In this document: positions 24,190-34,379 of the stretch, piece by piece
Position numbering within the stretch: the stretch's first letter is position 1
Layout: each line of letters begins with the position of its first letter
Assembly (NCBI GenBank): GCA_037903475.1
Contig: JBAJFG010000258.1
Coordinates: forward strand, 62,001 to 126,000
DNA length: 64,000 bases
Direction: 5' to 3'
DNA from: Ancylostoma caninum
Taxonomy: Eukaryota > Nematoda > Chromadorea > Rhabditida > Ancylostomatidae
Translations under genes and position numbers: made by a program
The notes under the pieces: generated by a model
What the model was told of the DNA's origin: nothing
Database searches by the model: none
The model's input: only the letters and a program-made list of their open reading frames with translations

Positions 24190-25540
24190 CCAAGTGACAC
24201 ACCATGCCAAAAGCGTACGGTCGCGAATGTGTTGATACTTAGACATAGTTCAAATAATGCTTTCGAAGCTCGTTGTCACAAGCCTACTCCCTACTGCTCC
24301 CTGCTGCTGAAGGCTACTACTGTTTTCCTGAAAATCGAAAATATCAGAGTTTTCATACAGCTTTCTCCTATCCCAATTGGCATACGTGTGCACCAGTGGT
24401 GGAGGCAGAAAGTGGGCGGGAAGGGAGCGCGGAAAACATGGGGGATTCCGCCGCTTTGTAGACGCAGATGGAAGATGGAATCATTAAAAACATTAATTAT
24501 ATTAAAAATAACTGGTGAGAAATATTTTAGAATTAGTGATGAAAATAAACAACTAGAAACAAATTCACAAAAAAGTTTTCACTTGTTTTTTTGAAGAAAT
24601 CTAAAATTTGGCGACCTATTCACGGGTGGGCGCCCCCCTACCCGCCTCCCTTCCTTCTGCGTCAGCCACTGGTATGCACAGATAGCGTCGACGGAGCTGT
24701 CGAATTTGCACACCTGAGCGTGTACAGTCTGGTAGAGCAGAGGTGGCACCTGGGTCGACTTTGTCCGCAATCACGACCTCGTCCAGAGGTCGGCCAAATA
24801 ATCAAACTTTTACACTTTTTTGATACGTATGTGGTGTGATTTCTTCCACTCTGATGTTTCCCTACTGCTATTTAGTAAAATCTCCTCCAAGATATTTGAT
24901 GGTTTTATGCTATTACGGCAGAGCATAGCTATTTCAGCGTGCGGTGCGGTCGCGCTGCAGTGCAAGCCGAAGTGCGCACGTTCATCAGCTCCGTCGACTC
25001 TATATAGACATGCGGTAACAGCGGCGGTGCGGTCGAAGGTGATCAACACATACTTTTCGGGCGGGAGCTGTTCACTTCCACATTTTTTAACGACTTCCAT
25101 ATTTGAAATAACATATCAGCAGTAGATCAGAGGTGGCACTTTTCAGGCAGGTCCAGCACTGGAATGGCAGTGAATGATAAGGAGTTGCCAGGATTAGACA
25201 TTTGTCTCGGCAGCCGTTCCAGGCCATTTGCTCTGAGCGATGTGCACTTACATCAAAGAACACGGCTGCTTATCCTCCAAAGCCCAAGCTCCTCCCACCT
25301 TCTTGTCGATGGCTTCCCAGACAACGACCACTCAATCCTTGGAACTTCGTAAATATAGTCAAGCAGCCGCGCATGTGACTTGTTATTTCATTCCCACTAA
25401 TTCGTTTGCACATTCGTCTGCAAATGCTGAACTCGAGCAGGACACTCCGCGACGCCGAAGAACGTGCAACGCTAGTACGCATGCACTGTTGTTCTGCAGT
25501 GTAGCAGAGAATTTCAATGCATCACTGAGCATAAATGCAT
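24190..25540 (+). repeat. 1.35-kb interspersed repeat, nearly identical to 50.34-51.70 kb
   Basis: It runs from CGCGTGTCCCAAGTGACACA to ATAAATGCATGAGTGTAC, with about 95 percent or more agreement by eye to 50.34-51.70 kb. Part of it recurs inverted at 51.71-52.51 kb. It holds GC-rich coding-like frames on both strands, but they are inconsistent between copies, so I call it a repeat rather than a gene. Confidence 0.75.
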
Positions 25541-25544
25541 GAGT

Positions 25545-26055
25545 GTACGCCCATTCGGTTTGTTCGGCCTAGACATGTGGACTTTTCTGCACTTGCGGGC
25601 ATTCGGAGCTATACGACCACATGAACAACATCCAAAAAGGTCGGCATTTCCGAAAACGTTATGACAGGGAACATAGAATTCTGTTTTTCAGCAACCAAAA
25701 TAAATTTATTCGCAATAACCCGGGAACTATTCCCCATCCGATGCCGGACTGTCTGTCTCGTCTGCGTCTACATATTTCTGTAAGCCTGCTGTTATACTTC
25801 TCCAACTGAGGTCTCGACGCTGAATTAGGTACGTATTGATTGAGCGCGACGCGTCGCTGCTAACGCTGCCGTCGGCCCCAATCAATACGCACCAAAAACA
25901 TTGTCGCCTTGACGACAATGACCGAAAGCCCTACACTTTTCGTGGTGTAAAGCAGCAGAGTAATCCACCAAAACTGGATCCAGATTTTCCTCCAAATTCC
26001 TTAGTTTATCTATTACAGTAATTACTGCTTGCAATAACTGATATGTTCTTTGTTG
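25545..26055. other. no recognisable feature
   Basis: A spacer between the 24-kb repeat and the Penelope-like fragment. An inverted motif ATTGATTGAGCGCGAC / GTCGGCCCCAATCAATACG near 25833-25890 is the only structure seen. Confidence 0.4.
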
Positions 26056-26059
26056 TTTG

Positions 26060-27395
26060 AACCTGGGCATCGTTGTAGTAACTGACACTTTGCTTCTGCG
26101 CTGTCCAGGTTGTGTTCTGGTCCGCCAAACGCCTCATCCCTCTCAGGAAGTCACCGACATTCTCCTAGGCTCATCTGGAAATCCCTCGACAGGGCCATAC
26201 AACGTACCACAATGTCCACAGATTCAGCGGGATATTCGTCCGCGCCGATTCATGACAGTCACCGTGCAATCAAGATGGTATTTATGTGACAGATAAAATA
26301 ATGATCTACAGCTCGCAGGAAGGCATGAAGGGGAGGAAGTCATTCGTAAGCGACAAGTACTCATTTCGGATGTTCATCATTGGATCCCGAGCCGAAATCC
26401 AAAACGTCTCCAGGACATTCCTTGCTGAGATTTCAGGCTTGTAAGCTAAGGTCGCGCACATCACATTGAAGTCTCCTCCACTGTGCACATCATGTCTATG
26501 TTTCCCTAGAGCTGAAACCAAGCTGCCACGTCGCTTACTTGCCAAGTGTTCTTTCATGCGTACACTAAGTACTCGTCCGGTCTCGCCAATGCACAAGACA
26601 TTGCAGCTCAAACATCTTATCTGGTATATCACACCTGTTTGCAAACAGTCCCCAGTCTTTCCATATGAGCAAACAACGCAGTTGTTGGTAATGAATAGTC
26701 GATCGTGAATCCTGTTTCACACTGTTTTTTGATGTTATCATTGGGAATGTTCACTAGGATCACATTTTTCTGCAGTTGTGCTCGTACGATGCATCGTCGT
26801 AACTCTATGCCTTATCAGAAACAAATGGAAGACAGGGGGAGAGCTTGTTCGCGCAGGGAATGTTTGAACTCACAACAGGTCGTTTTCGTCGTCGTTGTGG
26901 TATTCCGTACCCGTTACTACCTGCGATGCTTGTTGTTAACCGGAGTGATTCTTGGCGTTCGGCTTCGCCACTACAAACTTAATTGGCTGTTCTGTACATA
27001 TTCCGAACAATGGCTCGTTTTACGGCCTCAGGATGTGCAGATCTCGCGTGTAGTATGATGTTCTTTGGAGTCGTCTTGCGATATCATTTCACCTTTATCA
27101 AGCCGTTGCTTAGATGTATTTGTGTGTTTATGTAGGGCAACCGTCATTAGGTGTTTCTCGTGTCAACGTTATATATTGCGACTGTTGGTTGAGGATTTCG
27201 AAACACGCGTCCATTTCGGACTGTGTCGAGGTAACGATGCAACAGTCATCAATATGCAACAGTCATCAATATGTCATCAATATAATATAGTACAACACGG
27301 GTAAACGTGCTAACCCTGGCTCTTCTATTTGCCCATGAAACATACAGCAAGAATAGGCGCTAACCGTTGACACATAGCGAGCCCTCGTTTCTGCA
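26060..27395 (-). pseudogene. Penelope-like element fragment (RT C-terminal part plus GIY-YIG), left copy
   Basis: Read on the minus strand, 27395-27300 gives a damaged LAPILA block and 27284-27270 encodes YIDDI, the reverse transcriptase catalytic box. Further on come ETPNDG, then KNIILHARSAHPEAVKRAIV, which matches the Penelope-type block after the RT core. The clean ORF 26644-26306 is a GIY-YIG nuclease domain: GVIYQIRCLSC, CIGETGRVLSVRMKEHLAS, then KHRHDVHSGGDFNVMC. RT followed by GIY-YIG is the hallmark order of endonuclease-bearing Penelope-like elements. Several frameshifts and a short local duplication (AACAGTCATCAATATG twice at 27241-27275) make it non-functional. The N-terminal RT half is missing. 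About 250 bp downstream of the ORF match the 3' region of the right copy. Confidence 0.8.
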
Positions 27396-27397
27396 GC

Positions 27398-27746
27398 CAA
27401 CCAAGTTTGCAATGGCGAAGCCGAACGCCAAACGGGTACGGAATACCACAACGACGACGAAAACGACCTGTTGTGAATTAAAACATCCACTGCGCGAACA
27501 AGCTCCCCCTCTGTCTTCCCTTTGTTTCATAAGGCAAGCGCTGAGTTACGAAGATGCATGAGCACAAATGCAAAAAGATGTGATCCTGATGAACATTCCC
27601 AATGATAACATCAAAAAACAGTTAGTGCGAAACAGGATTTACGATCCACTGTGCATTACCAACAACTGCGTTTTTTGCCCATATGGAACGACTGGGGACT
27701 GCTCACAAACAGGTGTGATATATATATATATATATATATATACCAG
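27398..27746 (+). pseudogene. Penelope-like element, right copy, segment 1
   Basis: In plus orientation this repeats the stretch from the K-rich block to the start of the GIY-YIG domain: VILMNIPNDNIKKQLVRNR, then NNCVFCPYGTTGDCSQTGVIY. It matches the minus-strand copy at 26625-27050 at roughly 85-90 percent. The reading stops in a (TA)n run at 27719-27742, where a 2.7-kb insert begins; the domain resumes at 30422. Confidence 0.8.
27719..27742. repeat. (TA)n microsatellite at the insertion edge
   Basis: About twelve TA units follow GTGATA. The uninterrupted Penelope copy has only GATATACC here, so the run was expanded at or after the insertion. Confidence 0.9.
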
Positions 27747-30421
27747 TCTGGCCGTCCGGCTAACGCCGGACTTCCAGACTCCCACTGATGCTCGCTTCGC
27801 TCGCATACTCCGCATACGATGCAGGAAAAAGGTGGACAGATTTAGTAGATCCTGTATCCCCCGAGTATATCCATCGACTTTTGGAAGGCTCTCGATCGCG
27901 TGAGCGGTAGCCTTCCTCCACGTGGGAGAAGTAATTTCTTTTGATTGGCCCTAGTGGCCGTTGTTAGTTGGACGTAGCCGATTCAGTGGAAATGCTCTCT
28001 TGAAATAATCTGTCTTTAGCAGGTTGTTGTGGTAACTCAAGTGATAAGCATCTGCTCATGTATAGAAACAGAGTGAAGGGTGGGGTCGATTCAGATAGAA
28101 ATGGACTGGAATGAGGAGGGGAATGCGGATTGGAATAACGTGCACCCAGGTCACATAGGTAGAAGGAATAGCCGGAACGGGTGCCAGCTCACCATTCATG
28201 AAGAAATTCACCTAGGCCGTGACGAACTTCCTTTTCTGGACGCGGGCGCCCTTATCACAACGCTGGACTGTCATGCGTTTCCCCACCTTTGGGCGCCGGC
28301 GCACCCTTATCACAGTGGTGGCCCCATCTCCCCCACTTTTGAGCGCCGGCGGGGCCTTGTTACAGCGGTGGACCCGTCCCCCCCACTTCTGGGCGCCGGC
28401 GCACCCTTATCACAGTGGTGGACCCGACTCCCCCACTTTTGAGCGCCGGCGGGGCCTTGTTACAGCGGTGGACCCGTCTCTCTATCATTCTTTGTTTGTT
28501 ATAACTGGTCAAGTGATAAGAGTCAGTTAGAACATATAAAAGTGGAGGGTGCGGTGTGTTCATAAACAAATGAGAAGAGGAGAACGCGGGGGAGGACGTA
28601 AGGAGGAAGGATTCACACGGATTGCATACTAATCCGCGCAGTGGTCTGACATCTAGTTTTTTTAACGATTGATGTTAGACGCCATCGAATCGATTTAACA
28701 AATATGGACCTAACTCATGACATTTCCCTGAGTAGTGGACACCGGCGCACCCCTTCTGCATCGGTAGCTATATTTTCAGGCGCTCCTCCACTTTTGAGAG
28801 CAGGCGAAGCCCTATCACAGCAGTAGACCCGTCTCCCCCCACTTTGGGCGCCAGCGCACACTTGTCACAGCAGTGGACCCGTCTCCCTCCTCCCCCCCCC
28901 CTTTAGGCGCCTGCGCACCTTTATCAGAGTGGTGGACCCGTCTCCCCCCACTTTGGGCGCCAGCGCACCCTTATCACGGTGATGGACCCCTCTCCTCCCA
29001 CATTGGGCGCCGGTGCACCCTTATCACAGCAGTGGACCCGTCCCCCCACTTTGGGCGCCGACGCACCCTTACCACAGCAGTGGACCCGTCTACCCACACT
29101 TTGGGCGCCGGTGCACCCTTATCACAGCAGTGGACCCGTCCCCCCACTTTGGGCGCCGACGCACCCTTACCACAGCAGTGGACCCGTCTCCCCCCACTTT
29201 GGGCGCCGGTGCACCCTTATCACAGCAGTGGACCCGTCCCCCCCACTTTGGGCGCCGACGCACCCTTATCACAGCATGGACCCGTCTCCCCCCACTTTGG
29301 GCGCCGGTGCACCCTTATCACAGCAGTGGACCCGTCTCCCCCCACTTTGGGCGCCGGTGCACCCTTATCACAGTTCCCCCCACTGGGCGCCGGCGCACCC
29401 TTATCACAGCAGTGGACCCGTGGACCCGCACCCGCCCCCCACTTTGGGCGCCGACGCACCCTTATCACAGCCGTGGACCCGTCTCCCCCACTTTGGGCGC
29501 CGGTGCACCCTTATCACAGCAGTGGACCCGTCTCCCCCCACTTTGGGCGCCGACGCACCCTTATCACAGCAGTGGACCCGTCTCCCCCACTTTGGGCGCC
29601 GGCACACCCTTATCACAGCAGTGGACCCGTCTCCCCCCACTTTGGGCGCCGGACGCACCCTTATCACAGCAGTGGACCCGTCTCCCCCCACTTTGGGCGC
29701 CGGCGCACCCTTATCACAGCAGTGGACCCGTCTCCCCCCACTTTGGGCGCCGACGCACCCTTATCACAGCCGTGGACCCGTCTCCCCCCACTTTGGGCGC
29801 CGACGCACCCTTATCACAGCAGTGGACCCGTCTCCCCCCACTTTGGGCGCCGACGCACCCTTATCACAGCCGTGGACCCGTCTCCCCCACTTTGGGCGCC
29901 GACACACCCTTATCACAGCAGTGGACCCGTCTCCCCCCACTTTGGGCGCCGACGCACCCTTATCACGGTGATGGACCCGTGTCCCCCCACATTGGGCGCC
30001 GGTGCACCCTTATCACAGTGGTGGACCCGTCTCCCCCCACTTTGGGCGCCGACACACCCTTATCACAGCAGTGGACCCGTCTCCCCCCACTTTGGGCGCC
30101 GACGCACCCTTATCACGGTGATGGACCCGTGTCCCCCCACATTGGGCGCCGGTGCACCCTTATCACAGTGGTGGACCCGTCTCCCCCACTTTGGGCGCCG
30201 ACGCACCCTCATCACAGTGGTGGACCCGTCTCCCCGTTCCGGTACTGATAAATTAAACCTACTCGACCGTTACGATATCGCAGATATCAACTAATGTGTT
30301 ATCGATGTTAGTTCACCGCTCAATACTGATTCGGAAACTGAATGGACTAATTTCGTAACGCTCTGACACACACGTACACTCACAGACAGACAGACTAAGC
30401 GTGTTATTATAAGTAGTGATA
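27747..30421. mobile_element. 2.7-kb insert in the Penelope-like element, carrying a minisatellite
   Basis: The insert separates GTGATA(TA)nCCAG at 27715-27746 from GTGATATATCAG at 30422-30433, a possible target duplication. The left part starts TCTGGCCGTCCGGCTAACGC and includes a small hairpin (GTCCGGCTAACGCCGGAC); the right end has CAGACAGACAGACTAAGCGTG. No transposase or RT is seen. The class is unknown. A Helitron-type or other non-autonomous element is possible. Confidence 0.6.
28250..30237. repeat. 50-bp minisatellite (about 33 units)
   Basis: The unit is CCCCCCACTTTGGGCGCCGA, CGCACCCTTATCACAGCAGT, GGACCCGTCT. About four units lie at 28250-28480 and about 29 at 28790-30237, separated by 300 bp of other sequence. 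Variants differ mainly at CGACG, CGGTG or CGGCG and at CAGCAG, CAGTGG or CGGTGA, and a higher-order block recurs near 29950-30030 and 30110-30190. Because the unit is not a multiple of three and has no stop in any plus frame, three long ORFs (up to 473 codons) arise and all show the same 50-residue super-repeat. These are not evidence of a protein. Confidence 0.95.
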
Positions 30422-30636
30422 GTGATATATCAGATAAAATGTTTGAGCTGCGATGCCTTGTGCATTGGCGAAAACGAACGAGTACTTGTGTACGCATGAA
30501 AGAACACTTGGCAAGTAAGCTACGTGGCAGCTTGGTTTCAGCTGTGTGAAAACATAGACATGATGTGCGCAATAGAGAAGACTTCAATGTGATGTGCTCG
30601 CGGTGCACGACCTTAACCTACGAGCCTGAAATCTCA
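30422..30636 (+). pseudogene. Penelope-like element, right copy, segment 2 (GIY-YIG part)
   Basis: It continues the domain interrupted at 27746: CLSCDALCIGENERVL-like reading, then MKEHLASKLRGSLVSA, a stop, and HRHDVRNREDFNVMCSRC. It ends at TCA (30634-30636), where the Tc5-like element sits, and continues at 31843. Confidence 0.8.
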
Positions 30637-30800
30637 CAAGGGAAGTGCAAGAGGCCATATTCGAAAATCGGGATGAAACCTATCTGGCTTGAATCTTTGT
30701 TGGAGAGGGTGTTACAGTATATATTTCATTATTGCCCTCGATTCCAAAAAACAAAAATCCCACCACAGTACCATATGCGCTGCAGCACTCGTCCCTCAGC

Positions 30801-30875
30801 GACGATGTGGCCGAGTGGGGAGGATGCGGACTGATAGGCAGGAGGTCGAGGGTTTGGATCCCGTCATTGACACTC
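30801..30875 (+). other. tRNA-like sequence at the inner edge of the Tc5-like terminal repeat
   Basis: GACGATGTGGCCGAGTGGGG is like the 5' half of a Ser or Leu tRNA with A-box TGGCCGAGTGG. GGGTTTGGATCCCG resembles the T-arm and B-box, and CATTGAC could pair with GACGATG at six of seven positions. No good anticodon arm forms. It is either a degraded tRNA gene or the head of a SINE. The opposite terminal repeat shares only the first 27 nt. Confidence 0.4.
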
Positions 30876-31085
30876 GTTTTGCATTTTTGTTTTTTATTCC
30901 TCCTATGTTATTGAAATCAATTTTGGAGGGCTAGAAGACAACACTTGTCTTTACTGACGTACTAGCTATAGAATAACTACTATGCTATGAACGTAGTTTA
31001 GTGATCGTACAGCTTTCCCTCGAGTCGCTAGAAAATTGTAAAATTTTCATTCAAAACAAAAAAAGGATGGTCAATGAGAAAGCAT

Positions 31086-31625
31086 TTACTGGCAGCAACG
31101 GTGCACACAGACAATGAAGTGTTCAAAGCAAAAGCGGTGAGAACAATACGCGCAGACAATGAAAGAAATTCTGCTACAATCATTACAGTCGCATTCACTG
31201 CAGAGATCAGAGGGGAAGCAGGCTTCCACTGGAGTGAGGAAAGAGCCTGGATCTAAATCAGTATACCCTGCCGCCTTCCAAGGGTAACGAAGCATAGCGC
31301 GGAAACGGGGAGCACGGAATGTCCAATATACAACAGAAAGAATTTTTAAAATGTTGTCTCTCTTTGAGACAACAAAGTCAATGTTGTGCACAATAACGTA
31401 TTGGGTGATCTTTTTCACTACAGCTTTGAAGGGCCTGAAGAAATAGACATCTAAAGGTTGAATCAAGGAGGTCGTACCAGCTGGAATGTTTCGCACAATG
31501 ACTCTTTTCCCCATTGAAGCTGCTATGCTGCCGATGGTACTTGCGTCCTTAAAAGAAGTCCATTTCTCTGCTCTAATCTCATCTAAAATAGCTCTAATCT
31601 CGTCTAAATCACCAAAAGAAAGAAA
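31086..31625 (-). pseudogene. Tc5/pogo-type DDE transposase, C-terminal remnant
   Basis: The minus-strand frame reads KRVIVRNIPAGTTSLIQPLD and VYFFRPFKAVVKKITQYV, the block holding the third catalytic aspartate (QPLDV) of DDE_1-family transposases. It ends in a cysteine-rich tail with CSHRFCFEHFIV, a feature I associate with Tc5-group proteins. The frame is open upstream into the terminal repeat, giving 233 codons, but the first two catalytic aspartates and the DNA-binding domain are absent. The copy could move only with an enzyme from elsewhere. Confidence 0.75.
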
Positions 31626-31842
31626 GAAACTCTCGAGCTGACAGTGCAGCATCCTCCCCACTCGGCCACATCGTCGCTGACGGACGAGTGCTGCAGCGCA
31701 TATGGTACTGTGGTGGGATTTTTGTTTTTTGGAATCGAGGGCAATAATGAAATATATACTGTAACATCCTCTCCAACAAAGATTCAAGCCAGATAAGTTT
31801 CATTCCGATTTGCGAGTCTGGCCTGTTGCACTTCCCTTGTCA

Positions 31843-32100
31843 GCAAGGAAGCTCCTGGAGAGGTTTTATATTTCGGCTAGGAATCCAATGATGAACATCC
31901 GAAATGAGTGCTTGTCGGTTACGAATGACTTTCTGCCCTTCATGCCTTTCTGTGAGATGTAGATCATTAATTTATCGGATGACCCGGTGGACTTTGTGGT
32001 ACGTTTCATGGCCCTGTCAAGGGATTTCCAGATGAGCCTAAGACAATGTCGGTGACTTCCTGAGAGGAATAAGGCGTTTGGCGGCCCAGAACATAAATAC
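31843..32100 (+). pseudogene. Penelope-like element, right copy, segment 3
   Basis: This resumes directly after the TCA duplication with GCAAGGAAGCTCCTGGAGAG and matches the minus-strand copy at 26110-26430, including RNPMMNIRNECLSVTNDF and PFMPFCEM-like readings and the following non-coding 250 bp. Confidence 0.8.
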
Positions 32101-32117
32101 AGCACTTCCCACTTTCA

Positions 32118-32155
32118 GGCCTCTGAAGAGGATGTTCCCATCGAAAAGTCAGGCC
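32118..32155 (+). ncRNA. hammerhead-ribozyme-like motif, copy 1
   Basis: In order: GGCCT (stem I, 3' side), CTGAAGA (core), G, GATG-TTCC-CATC (stem II hairpin), GAAA (core), A, GTC (cleavage triplet), AGGCC (stem I, 5' side, complementary to GGCCT). This is the type I hammerhead order known from Penelope-like elements. There is one extra purine between CTGAAGA and stem II and almost no stem III, so activity is uncertain. Confidence 0.55.
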
Positions 32156-32159
32156 GTCG

Positions 32160-34379
32160 GAAAAATGAAAGAAAAAAGAAAAGTTCCAGCTAACAACCTG
32201 GTCGGCGCAGAAGCAGAGTGTCACTAATTACTACATTTTTCATTTTATGTTATTGTTCTTTGATTTTTCACTTTTATAACCTGCCGCAGTCAGTCAGTTT
32301 TTCAGAGATAAAGTTTCCTTTCCATACTCATCTCGAGAAGTTTTACATTGTAATGATCTGCTTTGCCTACTTACTATCTTTCAATTGTTACTGGCCCGTA
32401 TGATCATTTTTTTTACCCAGAACTTTCAAATTTTCAAATGTGGTGTTTTGTTTAATTTGTTTGCTCCTGGCACTTAACCAAGAGTTTCCTTTCTTTTCTT
32501 GAAGTACCTCTCTATAGCGAACATTCTATTTTCTTTTCGTTTGCGTTTTTCTCCTTCGAAAAAGATGCCAAATTAGTCGAGTGTCTTGTTGTGCCAAGAA
32601 ATTCGTTGACAATAAGCTCAGCAAGTGACACCAGCAGGGCTAGTTCGCTCACAAATAGCGGTCTGTTTATAACATCTAAGCGGAAATCCACTTCCGCCAT
32701 ATTCGTGGGAGCACGTGGTGAGTGTCATTTTTGGCTATGGATCTCACAGATGTCTGGCCAACGCCAGTCGAACGCGCTGGGAAAGGAGGCATTTGAAGGG
32801 ATAACTCGTAAATTGACATCACTTTGAACCGCTTTCAGGCTTCTGACAACGAAGAATACGATAGTTGAAATGTCTGGTCAATAAACCGTGCTTATATAAA
32901 AACCTGTGAGGCACAGAAGCATAAGTAATAAAGGCAGCATCAGTATTGATCCTTCTTGATCTACTCCACCCGCACAACTCAGCCACCTTGCTATAACGCA
33001 GCAAACTGGCAGCGTCGAACCATTTTGTTAGGAGTTCTGACACAATTGACCACTTTACCCATGCTCCTCATAGTCATCGCGCTAAAATCTAGGTGATTAT
33101 ATTTTTCATGGGTGCTGTCTTCAGATATAAAATAGGTGGACAACATTCCGCATCAAAGAGCGCAAAGCTTGACGTGTTTGTGTGACATTCACCGCGATAT
33201 TAACCGGTGAATAACGGAATGTTGACATATTATAAAACGAACATTGAAGCATAGTCGAATCCAGGCTGAGAGTTGATGGAACACCATTCAGTACAAAACT
33301 TAGTTTCAATTTTTAAAAAAGAGAACTCAACAGAACTATTTACAGACTGCTCTCAAACACTGTAACAAAACAGACAATAAAAAAGACAGAATGACCAGCT
33401 GCCAACTGAAAAATAACTCGTAAACGTCAAAGAAAAAACAACATGACAGAACTAAAAGAAATGAGATGAAATGAGAAATGGCTACCCAACAATACAGTGA
33501 GCGGTGTGACAATACGGCAAAAATATTGCAAATGCAGAAACAAAATAAAAAGCATAGCAAAAGTCCATAATGACCGCACAAAACGATCGTTCATGAATGT
33601 TAGATGCCTTGAAGCCCATAACGGGTGATCTGGAAGCAGCATCGCCGCTGTGAATCCTCGGGTGTCTCCGTGAAATTCTATAGGGTTAATTATTCGAGCG
33701 GAAATAATAAAACAAAAATAAAATTACCACTTTGTACAGATAACAAAAAATATTGGCATTTTGAAAATTATTATTGATCGTTAAATTCATACTTTCAAGA
33801 AATCCACTAGATCTTCAGACATTTCCGGTAGGTTTTCGTAGTAGATGTATCAGTATCTTACGCACTCTTGTATTCTTATGCTACTGACTGTGTCACTATG
33901 CGTTTTATCGATGATTAATTCCTTTGTTGGACACCATCATAGGCTTCCCATGTATCAGTAAAGAAAAGATGTCAGTGGTGAAATGTAGTGATCAAGAAAT
34001 TCTGCTGTAAGACTTAAATTGACCGCTTCTCTCTAATTTAAGAATCAATACTTTGTGTGCAATTGCAACTGACTATGGTGTGTTTCACAGGGGGGCATAG
34101 TTAGAAGAACAGAGAACGTCAGAAATAGTGCCGTGTTCGGAGAGGCAGCCGAGAAACGCAGATCATACGCCAAATACTCAACTACCGTCGTTTTCGAAAC
34201 GGACTATGTACCACCTCAGCCCAAAAAACGGGGCTGCAATTCAAAAATATTCTCGTTCAGCATTTCAAAGAAGCCTATTGTAGAAAATTTGGGGATTCAA
34301 TGGGATACATTGCCTGCCATTAATCTACGAACCCCATAAAAACGAAGTTGTTGTTCCAGATGGAAAGAAAACACTCGGC
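32160..34379. other. repeat-derived DNA without a supported gene
   Basis: The sequence is shared with 57.27-59.2 kb; parts (32510-33110) are related to the TTAA element at 6630-7359. Hydrophobic minus-strand frames at 33336-33642 come from TTTC-rich DNA and differ in frame between the two copies, so they are not called genes. Confidence 0.5.

Larger units (their letters stand above)
30637..31839 (-). mobile_element. Tc5-like DNA transposon, 1203 bp, TCA target duplication
   Basis: The ends are CAAGGGAAGTGCAAGAGGCC at 30637 and its inverted partner finishing at 31839, with inverted repeats of about 190 bp (30637-30827 and 31649-31839). TCA is duplicated at 30634-30636 and 31840-31842; a TNA duplication with a CAAGGGAAG end is the signature of the Tc5 group. 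The intact Penelope copy at 26.4 kb provides the empty site. The element is internally deleted: only the C-terminal third of the transposase remains. Confidence 0.85.

Noticed and set aside
24820..25125. 101-codon ORF repeated at 50972-51289
   Set aside because: The frame lies in an interspersed repeat; the third copy at 51.7-52 kb breaks it and no domain is recognised.
28250..30237. Possible CRISPR array
   Set aside because: Units are contiguous near-identical 50-mers without unique spacers, in a eukaryotic genome.
28873..30294. Open frames of 473, 411 and 330 codons on the plus strand
   Set aside because: They are the 50-bp minisatellite read in three frames. Lack of stops in the unit explains them without a gene.
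32820..32890. A fourth hammerhead-like motif (TTTCAGGCTTCTGACAACG…GTTGAAATGTC)
   Set aside because: The core is CTGACAA instead of CTGANGA and stem I does not pair, so it is at most a decayed relative.
33336..33642. Hydrophobic minus-strand ORFs resembling membrane proteins (also 58460-58744)
   Set aside because: They arise from TTTC/TTGT-rich DNA; the N-terminal frame differs between the two duplicate copies, and no splice sites or family fit.
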